NCBI GenBank assembly: GCA_013361335.1
Contig: JABFYH010000019.1
Span: forward strand, 1-60,149
Length of the DNA stretch: 60,149 nucleotides
Direction of reading: 5' to 3'
DNA from: Gemmatimonadaceae bacterium
GTDB taxonomy: Bacteria; Gemmatimonadota; Gemmatimonadetes; Gemmatimonadales; Gemmatimonadaceae
The first letter of the stretch is position 1. Each line of letters starts with the position of its first letter. Below the pieces are notes generated by a model. That model ran no database searches and was not told the origin of the DNA. It worked only from the letters and a program-made list of their open reading frames with translations. The position numbers and the translations under genes were made by a program. Below, piece by piece: positions 53,066 to 60,149 of this stretch.

Positions 53066-53102
53066 CGCTCCTCCGTTCATCCGCTCATCCGTTCATCCGG
53101 CC
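53066..53102. repeat. CCGTTCAT octamer array upstream of tamA
   Basis: Four to five imperfect 8-bp units (CCGTTCAT, CCGCTCAT) between the ahcY terminator and tamA. The minus-strand reading is ATGAACGG, which carries TGA. There is no coding evidence here, and this supports GTG 53161 rather than 53050 as tamA start. Confidence 0.65.
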
Positions 53103-53160
53103 TTCCGGCCCGCTTTTCGCATTTACGGCCCAGCCCGCCCCTCTGGCTGAACCGTATTTC

Positions 53161-55362
53161 GTGTCTGCCTTTCGTCGTCTCCCACGCCTCCTCCTCGCGG
53201 CGTCGCTGCTCGTTGCGACGCCGTTCGTCGCGCATGCCGGCGCCCAGTCTCCTCCGGTCGATCCACGCGACTCCATGGACGTCGCCTCGCTGACCTTCGA
53301 CGGAGCAAAGAAGGTCTCCGCGACGGACCTGAAGACGGTGCTCTTCACGCGGACGTCGAGCTGCCGGCTCGTGCTCTTCGCGCCGATCTGCAAGCTGACC
53401 CCCAACCTGCTCTTCACTGATCGGCGCCGGACGACCAGGAAAGCGCTCGGCGAGGACATCACCGCCCTGCGCGTCTACTACTGGCGGCGCGGCTACCGTG
53501 AAGCGCAGGTGGACACCGTGCTCGCGCCGGTGAAGCGCGGCATGGCGGTCACCTTTCGGATCGTCGAGGGGGAGCCCACCCGCGTCGGCGCCTTCACCGT
53601 CACCCAGCGCGCCCCGGTGCTCTCCCGGCGCGAGCTGGACGACGCCGTCGCGCTCCAGGAGGGCGACCCGCTCAGCCTCGTCGCCCTCGACAGCACGCTG
53701 GCCCGGCTCAAGGTCGCGGTGTGGAATCATGGCTACGGCGACGTGCGGATCGACCCCATCATGCCCGCTCCGGATGCGTCGCACGTCGTGCCGCTGACGA
53801 TCGACATCGATCCCCGCTGGCTCACGCGCGTGGGCACGGTGCAGTTCCAGGGCAACAGCGTGTTGAGCGACGCGACGCTGCGGCGCGCGCTGCTGCTGCG
53901 CCCGGGCGCGCTGTACACGCGCGACGCCGTGCTCGAGAGCCAGCGACGATTGTTCCAGTCCCCGGCCATCAACCGCGCGCTCGTCGTCACCCCGGCCGCC
54001 GGTGACAGCGTCAAGCAGATCAGCATCGCGGTCACGGAAAGTCCGCCGCGCCACGCGAGCGTGACGCTCGGCTTCAACACCATCGACTTCGGGCAGGCCG
54101 CCGTCGAGCTGCGCCACAATGTGCTCGGAGCGGGACGGTGGCTCTCTCTCCGCGCCGCCGCCGGGAACCTGCTCGGGGAGCAGCTCAACGGCCGCGCCGT
54201 GTTCCGTCAGGTCATCCCCGAGGACACGCCGGACGCCAGCGTCTTCCTCAGCCCGACGTACCAGGGCTCGCTCACGCTCACGCAGCCGTGGATCGCCGGA
54301 GCGCGGACATCCGCCTCGGTGACGGTGTTCGGTGGCCGCCGCTCGCTCCCCGGCGTCGTGGTCGACGAGGATGCGGGCGTCACGCTCGGTCTCGTGCACG
54401 AACTCGGGCCCAGGCTGCCGGTCGGCATCAACTACCGGCTGGAGTCGACGCGAGTGCGAGGTGGGGCGGTGTACTTCTGCGCCGGCTACGGCATCTGCGA
54501 CGACGCGACCGTCACCGCATTGTCCACTCGCCAGCGCCTCGCGCCGGTTGGTCTCAGCGCCTGGATCGACCGTGCCGACGATCTGGAGGCGCCGACGCGC
54601 GGCTATACCGCGGTGATCGACGCCGAGCATGCGTCGAGCGCGACCGGCTCGACCTTCTCGCACGAGCGGGTGGCTGGCGACGGTTCCTACTATCGCGCCT
54701 TCGGTCGCAGTGATCCGGACGAGGACCGCTTTCCCAAGGTGCTCGCGCTCCATGGCCGCGCGGGGTGGGTGCAGCCGCACGGCATCCTGCATCCGCGCGC
54801 CCGCTTCTACGCCGGCGGTATGCAGTCGGTGCGCGGCTTCGCCGAGAACGAGCTCGGGCCGCAGGTGCTGGAGGTGCGCCGCGCGTCGCTGATCGCCGCG
54901 GGCTGCACCGACGCGACCATCGCCAGCGGAAGCTGCGACCCCTCGGGAATTCCCTCGAGCGAGTTCTTCACGCGGCCCACCGGCGGCAGCAGCGTGGTCG
55001 AGGGAAGCGCCGAGCTTCGGTTGCCCCTCGGCAGCAGGCTGGGCACCGTCGTCTTTCTCGACGGCGCCTATGTCGGGACGGCGGGGCTCGACGTCGCCGC
55101 GCGCGGGCGCGGGGCGATCACGCCAGGCGCGGGCCTGCGGTACCGCTCCCCGCTCGGCGTGCTGCGGCTCGATTTCGGGCTGCGGCCGGTGGGCGCGCAG
55201 TCGCTCCCGGTCGTGGCGGCGGTCACCGACGCGAATGGCGCGCAGCACATCGTCCGGCTCGCCACCGAGAAGTCGTACTCGCCGATCGAGCCTGACCCGG
55301 GTACGCTGCGGTCGATCGCTCGGCGTCTCGTCGTTCACTTCGCCATGGGGCAGGCCTTTTGA
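53161..55362 (+). CDS. tamA: TamA/BamA (Omp85) family outer-membrane protein
   Basis: A 733-residue Omp85 protein. Signal peptide (~1-27, LLAASLLVATPFVAHAGAQ). POTRA domains follow: one opens VASLTFDGAKKVSATDLKTV, a second ITALRVYYWRRGYREAQVDT, a third VGTVQFQGNSVLSDATLRRA (together ~35-330). The C-terminal beta barrel (~350-733) has the lid-loop motif MQSVRGFAENELG (VRGF) and ends VVHFAMGQAF with a terminal Phe, as in outer-membrane barrels. A Cys pair lies in VYFCAGYGICDD and another in loops near ASGSCDPSG. It is directly coupled to the TamB gene. With TamB it should form a translocation and assembly module for outer-membrane components. GTG 53161 is used, since 53050 lies in the terminator. 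Confidence 0.9.
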   Translation: MSAFRRLPRLLLAASLLVATPFVAHAGAQSPPVDPRDSMDVASLTFDGAKKVSATDLKTVLFTRTSSCRLVLFAPICKLTPNLLFTDRRRTTRKALGEDITALRVYYWRRGYREAQVDTVLAPVKRGMAVTFRIVEGEPTRVGAFTVTQRAPVLSRRELDDAVALQEGDPLSLVALDSTLARLKVAVWNHGYGDVRIDPIMPAPDASHVVPLTIDIDPRWLTRVGTVQFQGNSVLSDATLRRALLLRPGALYTRDAVLESQRRLFQSPAINRALVVTPAAGDSVKQISIAVTESPPRHASVTLGFNTIDFGQAAVELRHNVLGAGRWLSLRAAAGNLLGEQLNGRAVFRQVIPEDTPDASVFLSPTYQGSLTLTQPWIAGARTSASVTVFGGRRSLPGVVVDEDAGVTLGLVHELGPRLPVGINYRLESTRVRGGAVYFCAGYGICDDATVTALSTRQRLAPVGLSAWIDRADDLEAPTRGYTAVIDAEHASSATGSTFSHERVAGDGSYYRAFGRSDPDEDRFPKVLALHGRAGWVQPHGILHPRARFYAGGMQSVRGFAENELGPQVLEVRRASLIAAGCTDATIASGSCDPSGIPSSEFFTRPTGGSSVVEGSAELRLPLGSRLGTVVFLDGAYVGTAGLDVAARGRGAITPGAGLRYRSPLGVLRLDFGLRPVGAQSLPVVAAVTDANGAQHIVRLATEKSYSPIEPDPGTLRSIARRLVVHFAMGQAF

Positions 55363-58300
55363 CGGCCACGCTCCGTGCACCGTCGGCACCGCCGCCCCAC
55401 AGCGCGCCGTTCACGACGCGCGACCGCATGCGGCGCGTCACGAAGGTCCTGCTGGGCACCGTGGTACTTCCGCTCGTTCTGCTCGTCGCGGTGGTCCTCG
55501 TGCTCGCCAACACGCCATGGGGCAACGAGCGTGCTCGGCGACTTCTCGTCTCGCAGGCCAACAAGCGGCTGACCGGACGACTCGAGATCGCGCGCCTGCG
55601 CGGGAACCTGCTCTCCTCCGCGACGCTCGGCGGCGTGCAGCTCGTGGACAGTCTCGGGAAGCCGGTGTTCAGCGCGCGACGCGTCCAGGTTCGGTACGGG
55701 CTATGGTCGACGCTGCGCGGACGGGTCGCGGTCAAGTCGCTCGTGCTCGACACCGCGCTGGTCGTCGCCGACAGGCGGCCCGGCGCGCGCTGGAACTTCC
55801 AGGCGCTGATGCGGCCGAGTGGCAGGGCGAAGGACACGTCGGCGCACCGGCCGCCGCCGGAGATCGGCAATGTGACGATCCGGCACAGCCGCCTCGTGTA
55901 TCGTCGGCCGTGGGCGCCGGACAGCACGCTGCCGGCGGACAAGCGCGACGCCGCCATCACGGCGGCGCTCGGCGCCAACGCACGCAGCCGCGCCGAACGG
56001 GTGCCCGGCGGCTTTCAACGCGTGCTGGAGTATCGCGACATCGACGCGGCCCTGTCGGCGATCACACTGGCGGATGCCGGCCGCCCGACCTCGGTGCGCA
56101 TCGATTCACTGTCGATGATCGGTGAGCCCTATCGTCCGCCTGCGATCGACGTCAGGTCGCTGACCGGAACGATCTACGCGTCGAAGGACTCGCTCTGGTG
56201 GCACGGCGCGCGGCTCGTGCTCCCGGGGTCGCGCGTCAGTGGGGACGGGCGCCTGGGCTTCAACCGGTCGGGGGTCGTGTTCAGTCTCACCGGTGCGCCC
56301 ATCGCGCTGGGTGATCTGCGGTGGCTGAACCCGAAGCTCCCGGCCGAGGGTGGCGGGCGTCTGCATCTCACGATGCGCTCGCACGGCGACAGCTCGGAGT
56401 ATGCCCTTGCCGACGCGAACGTCCACTATCGCGATGCCTCGATCGTCGGCGCCGCGACGGTGGTGCGGGTCGCTCCGAAGGGAAGCAAGAGCACCGTGTT
56501 CGTTCGGAACGCGGATCTCACGGTGGCGCGGCTTTCGACCGCGACGGTGAAGGAGCTGCTGCCCGCGGTGAAGCTGCCGCGGACCGGGGTGATCGACGGA
56601 CATCTCGCGCTGAGCGGCGCGCCGAGTGCGTTGCAGGTGAACGCCGACGTCCGATTCGCCGACGCACGGGCGGGGCTCAGCCATCTGCTGGCGCGCGGCG
56701 GTGTCGGCTTCGAGGGGGGGCTGCGAGCTCGCGGCCTCGACGTTCAGCTTCGGCCGCTGCGCGTGGCGACGCTCGGAGCACGCGTCCCGTTGGGCGGCAC
56801 GCTCACCGGTACCGCGTTCGTGAACGGCGCGCAGCACGAGGGATGGAGCGTGCGTGGCGATCTGACCCATCTCGACGGGGCACAGCGGTCCCGGGTGATC
56901 GGCTCCGGACGGTATCAGGTCGTCGGGAAGCGGATCGCCGCCGATGCGACGCTGCAGCCGCTCTCGCTCGTCACCGTGGGACGCTTCGCGCCGTCGGCGC
57001 AGCTGCGCGGCAGCGTGGGTGGCCGGGTGCATGCCGAAGGAACCACGCGAGATCTGCGGGTGTCCGGAGTACTGCGCTCCACCACCGGGGGCGGCCGGGT
57101 GGACGGCCGCGGTACCGTGCTCCTGGCCGGCTCCCGCACACGCTATGACGTCAACGTCGCGCTGGACGCGCTGGATGCGAGCGCCTTCTCGCGTCGCGCG
57201 CCCCACACCCGGCTCACGGGCACCGTCGCCGCACGGGGGGTCGGGACGTCGCCGGCGACGGCGACCGCGGTCGTCACGGCCGACCTCGCGCGCTCGCGGT
57301 ACGACACCTTTTCCGTCGACCGGCTGATCGCGCGGCTCGCCGCATCCAACGGGATGCTGCGTGCCGACACGGTCGTCGTCGTCGCGGCAGGGGCCGAGGC
57401 CCGCGCGACCGGCACGCTCGGGCTCGTGGCGGGCCGTGAGGGTACGCTGCACGCTTCGGTATCGGTGGACTCGTTGGGTGCGTTGCGTCGCTGGCTGGGC
57501 ACGTCGGATACGTCGCGGGTTGCCGCCTCGGCCGGTCGACAGGGTGCGTTGTTGGCCGTGGCGCGCGCAGACTCGGCACGTCGCGTCGATGCGCGCCGCA
57601 TCGAGCGGTTGGCGCTCGGTCTCCCGACGGACGAGCTGCTGATCGTGGATACGTTGCCGGCCATTCGTCGCGATTCGCTGGCTGGATCGGTGGAGGCCAC
57701 CGGCACCCTGCGCGGCAACCTGAAACGACTCGGTGTCGACGCGAGCGTGCGTGGGCGCGACCTGGTGGTGCGAGGCAATGCCGCGCGCACCCTGACGGCC
57801 GACGTCTCCTCGACGAACGTTCGCGATCGGAGCCTGCCGCTCGCGTTCCGCCTGGATGCCGACTCCGTGCAGGCCTCGGGCTACGGGTTCGAGCGGGTGC
57901 AGGCGGAGGGGCAATGGCGCGACCGGCGGCTGGACGCCGCGGTGGCCATCCGGCAGGACGCGCGCGTCTCGTATGCCGCGCGGGGAAGCTGGGAACGGCC
58001 TGCCTCGGGTGTGCAGCGCGTCGCGCTCGATTCGCTCTCCGCCCGCTTCGATACGCTGACCTGGCGCCTGGCGCATCCCGGTCGCGTCGCACTCGATCAC
58101 GGCGCCGTGGTGGTGGACTCGATCGATCTGCGCAGCTCGGCCGGCGGCCGTTTGTTCGCGAACGGCGCGGTGCCTCGTGAGGGTGGCGTCCGGCTGGACG
58201 TCGCGGCGGAGAACGTTCGGGTGTCCACGGTGCTTGAGGCGTTGCAGCGGAACGTGGCGGCGGATGGCGTGGTGGGCGCGAGCGCGGAGATCACCGGGAC

Positions 58301-60020
58301 GCGCGCCGCACCGCTGATCACCGCTCGCGCCACGCTGCGGGAGGCGACGTACGGCAAAGCCCGCGCGCCGGACGCGGACGTGACCGCGCGATATGCCGAT
58401 CGGCGGCTGGCGGTGGATGGGACCGCGCACGACAGCAGCGCCCGTCGCGTGCTGGCGGCCACCGCGTCGCTGCCGCTCGATCTCGCGCTCGAGAAGGTCG
58501 CCGGCTCGCGGAAGCTGCCGGGCCCACTGGCGGCGGACGTGTTGCTCGACAGCCTGAATCTCGCGGCACTTCCGCTGTCGAGCCGCAGCTTCGACGACGT
58601 GCGAGGTCGCGCGGCGGGAGAGGTCCACGTTCGCGGCACCTGGAAGGCGCCCGACTTCGCCGGCCACGCGGCGCTGCGAGACGCCGGCCTCACGGTGAAC
58701 GCGACCGGCATGCGCATCGCCGACGCGGTCGCGGACCTGCGGCTCGTCGGGGACACGGTGCGGCTCGACTCGCTGGTCGCGCGGGCCGGCGGGACGATGC
58801 GCGCGTCGGGGACCGTCGATCTTTCCGACCGCTCGCATCCCTTCGTGCGGGCGACGGCCGAGGGGCGCAACCTCCGCGTCATGGACGCGATGCGTGGGGT
58901 GGTGGATGCCGATGGTGAGGTGGAGGCCGTCGGGCCGCTCGAGGCGATCCGGGTGACCGGGCGCGGCGAGATGCTGCACGGCTTTCTCGCGCTGAAGCAG
59001 TTCAACAAGAACCTGCTGCGGGTGAAGGCGCCTGGAGAGCTGAGCTTCTTCACGGTGTACGACACGACCCCTCCGGCGACGGACAGCGCGCGGCGTGCGG
59101 CCGCGCTCGCGACGCCGAAGCGCATCGGCGTGATCGCGGATCTGTCCCTGGTCGTGGACCGCGGCAACTATTACCGCAACCGGCCCGACGCGAACACCGA
59201 GTTCTATACCGGCGCCGGGGAGGAGGTGCGCGCGCACATCGACACGCGCAGCAGCGACCAATGGGCCGTCGGGTTCGTGCGCATCGGCGAGGGCGTAGCG
59301 ATCTTCCGCGCGAGCCGGTTCGAGCCGGCGCGTGGCACGCTCACCTTCTCGTCGTACACCGGCGGCCCGGGGATCGTGCAGCAGGTTGGCGAGCGTCCGG
59401 TATGGGAGCCGGGGCGCGGGTTCCTGCCGGTGCAGCTGTTGACGGGGGGTACGTCCAAGGCGCCGGCGGTGGGGCTGGAGGGCGGCTCGCTCTTCCCGAT
59501 CCGGGGGCGTGAGCTGAATGGCTATCTCACCATTGGACGCGATCACACGTCGCTGCTCCAGCAGTCCGGCTCCTCGCTGTCGGGGAGCGAGGCGTGGAGT
59601 GGACAACTCTCCGGCGAGAGTGGTGCGCTCGCGCGGCGCCAGCAGGCGGCCACGGCGCTCGGCGTGGTGCTGCACGACATCGGCACCGGTGCAACGAAGG
59701 AGTTCGGTCTCGACGCGTTCAGCGTCGCGCCGGCCGACGTGCCGACGGAGCTGGTCTTCGGCAAGACGGGTGGCGTGCGTGGCGCGATGATCGAGGGGGG
59801 CCGCTACGTGACGGTGGATCGCTACGTGGCCGGCCAGATGCGTCTGACGACCGGCATCCCCGGTCTCCGCGTCGCGCAGCGGTTCGGCGATCTGTATCGG
59901 CTCGACGTCGGCGTGGAGCCGCGCTTCCTGTTCACGAACCCGGAGGATCTCGGCATCACGCATCCCACCGTGCGCACCGGCGTCTTCGGCGCGTTCCTGA
60001 CGCGATTGTGGGACTGGTGA
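55359..60020 (+). CDS. tamB: TamB (translocation and assembly module) protein
   Basis: A ~1553-residue AsmA/TamB-family envelope protein. One N-terminal membrane anchor (~residues 28-50, GTVVLPLVLLVAVVLVLANT) is followed by ~1150 residues of amphipathic beta repeats (AATVVRVAPKGSKSTVFVR, ATGTLGLVAGREGTL), the taco-shaped lipid groove. The C-terminal DUF490/TamB domain (~1200-1553) carries IGEGVAIFRASRFEPARGTL and ends LRVAQRFGDLYRLDVGVEPR then FLTRLWDW. TTG 55359 overlaps the tamA stop; ATG 55428 directly before the anchor is an equally credible start. It is the partner of the TamA gene and probably moves phospholipids or assembles outer-membrane proteins. Confidence 0.88.
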   Translation: MTATLRAPSAPPPHSAPFTTRDRMRRVTKVLLGTVVLPLVLLVAVVLVLANTPWGNERARRLLVSQANKRLTGRLEIARLRGNLLSSATLGGVQLVDSLGKPVFSARRVQVRYGLWSTLRGRVAVKSLVLDTALVVADRRPGARWNFQALMRPSGRAKDTSAHRPPPEIGNVTIRHSRLVYRRPWAPDSTLPADKRDAAITAALGANARSRAERVPGGFQRVLEYRDIDAALSAITLADAGRPTSVRIDSLSMIGEPYRPPAIDVRSLTGTIYASKDSLWWHGARLVLPGSRVSGDGRLGFNRSGVVFSLTGAPIALGDLRWLNPKLPAEGGGRLHLTMRSHGDSSEYALADANVHYRDASIVGAATVVRVAPKGSKSTVFVRNADLTVARLSTATVKELLPAVKLPRTGVIDGHLALSGAPSALQVNADVRFADARAGLSHLLARGGVGFEGGLRARGLDVQLRPLRVATLGARVPLGGTLTGTAFVNGAQHEGWSVRGDLTHLDGAQRSRVIGSGRYQVVGKRIAADATLQPLSLVTVGRFAPSAQLRGSVGGRVHAEGTTRDLRVSGVLRSTTGGGRVDGRGTVLLAGSRTRYDVNVALDALDASAFSRRAPHTRLTGTVAARGVGTSPATATAVVTADLARSRYDTFSVDRLIARLAASNGMLRADTVVVVAAGAEARATGTLGLVAGREGTLHASVSVDSLGALRRWLGTSDTSRVAASAGRQGALLAVARADSARRVDARRIERLALGLPTDELLIVDTLPAIRRDSLAGSVEATGTLRGNLKRLGVDASVRGRDLVVRGNAARTLTADVSSTNVRDRSLPLAFRLDADSVQASGYGFERVQAEGQWRDRRLDAAVAIRQDARVSYAARGSWERPASGVQRVALDSLSARFDTLTWRLAHPGRVALDHGAVVVDSIDLRSSAGGRLFANGAVPREGGVRLDVAAENVRVSTVLEALQRNVAADGVVGASAEITGTRAAPLITARATLREATYGKARAPDADVTARYADRRLAVDGTAHDSSARRVLAATASLPLDLALEKVAGSRKLPGPLAADVLLDSLNLAALPLSSRSFDDVRGRAAGEVHVRGTWKAPDFAGHAALRDAGLTVNATGMRIADAVADLRLVGDTVRLDSLVARAGGTMRASGTVDLSDRSHPFVRATAEGRNLRVMDAMRGVVDADGEVEAVGPLEAIRVTGRGEMLHGFLALKQFNKNLLRVKAPGELSFFTVYDTTPPATDSARRAAALATPKRIGVIADLSLVVDRGNYYRNRPDANTEFYTGAGEEVRAHIDTRSSDQWAVGFVRIGEGVAIFRASRFEPARGTLTFSSYTGGPGIVQQVGERPVWEPGRGFLPVQLLTGGTSKAPAVGLEGGSLFPIRGRELNGYLTIGRDHTSLLQQSGSSLSGSEAWSGQLSGESGALARRQQAATALGVVLHDIGTGATKEFGLDAFSVAPADVPTELVFGKTGGVRGAMIEGGRYVTVDRYVAGQMRLTTGIPGLRVAQRFGDLYRLDVGVEPRFLFTNPEDLGITHPTVRTGVFGAFLTRLWDW

Positions 60021-60149
60021 GCCGTGATCCGTGATCCGTGATCCGTAACGACGAAGGGCACACCGGACTCAGTCCGGTGTGCCCTTTACGCCTTCACCCG
60101 CTCTTACGGGTCACCGGTCACGGTTCACCGTTCACGGTGTTCCGGTCAC
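60018..60149. repeat. GTGATCC array, shared terminator and GTTCAC-type repeats
   Basis: Three GTGATCC heptamers (60025-60046) begin within the tamB 3' end. The terminator follows: 14-bp stem 60054-60067 with 60073-60086 and TTT. From about 60105 to the window end, short units of the GGTTCACC/GGTCACC type appear. Their TGA reads on the minus strand, which suggests a minus-strand gene ends just beyond the window. Confidence 0.8.

Noticed and set aside
56106-59963. Long minus-strand frame opposite tamB
   Set aside because: No domain; His/Arg/Pro-rich shadow of the TamB gene.

Overview
The window is dense, GC-rich (roughly two-thirds G+C by eye) bacterial chromosome with no tRNA, rRNA, insertion sequence, phage or CRISPR that I can see. 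Lipoproteins, a tripartite RND pump and a TamA/TamB pair show a diderm envelope. The GC content, the many exported amidohydrolases, peptidases and beta-lactamase-like proteins, and lipoproteins ending in a 'KHFSG(F/Y)' motif fit a Gemmatimonadota-like soil lineage. That placement is inference, not proof.

Layout. 1-3.3 kb: end of an unrecognised protein, an AarF/UbiB-type kinase and a YdcF-type protein. 3.3-7.9 kb: an intergenic inverted-repeat element, a GT4 glycosyltransferase, a DUF1906 lipoprotein, and msrB flanked by two small secreted proteins with Lys/Ala-rich tails. 15.4 down to 7.4 kb (minus strand): a six-gene operon of response regulator, histidine kinase, outer-membrane factor, adaptor, RND permease and PepSY protein, with a Pho-box-like site before the pump genes. 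15.5-18.5 kb: an M20 peptidase and a serine hydrolase.

18.5-30.2 kb (minus strand) is the most unusual part. A two-gene cassette occurs twice in tandem. Each copy has a small lipoprotein with four matching cysteines, followed by a ~1600-residue protein that joins TPRs, an HD-GYP phosphodiesterase, a GGDEF cyclase, a STAND-type ATPase and more TPRs. One copy also carries a 51-residue secreted peptide. This looks like a duplicated envelope-to-c-di-GMP signalling module.

30.5-38.6 kb: a methyltransferase, small unknown proteins, a DedA-PAP2 fusion whose phosphatase motifs are degenerate, a cupin and an SDR, a PAS/GAF histidine kinase, a double zinc-ribbon protein with an SSB-like acidic tail, and a zinc metallopeptidase. 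38.7-50 kb: a TldE/TldD pair in which TldD has a Tat signal, glycogen synthase, a GHL10 glycosidase, a formate/nitrite-type channel, a D-aminoacylase-like enzyme and an amidase. 50-60 kb: a small unknown protein, an ArsR-methyltransferase fusion next to ahcY (methyl-cycle control), then translationally coupled tamA and tamB.

Two intergenic features recur: short 7-8 bp tandem repeats carrying TGA next to stop codons, and a ~195 bp inverted-repeat element present in two opposite orientations.
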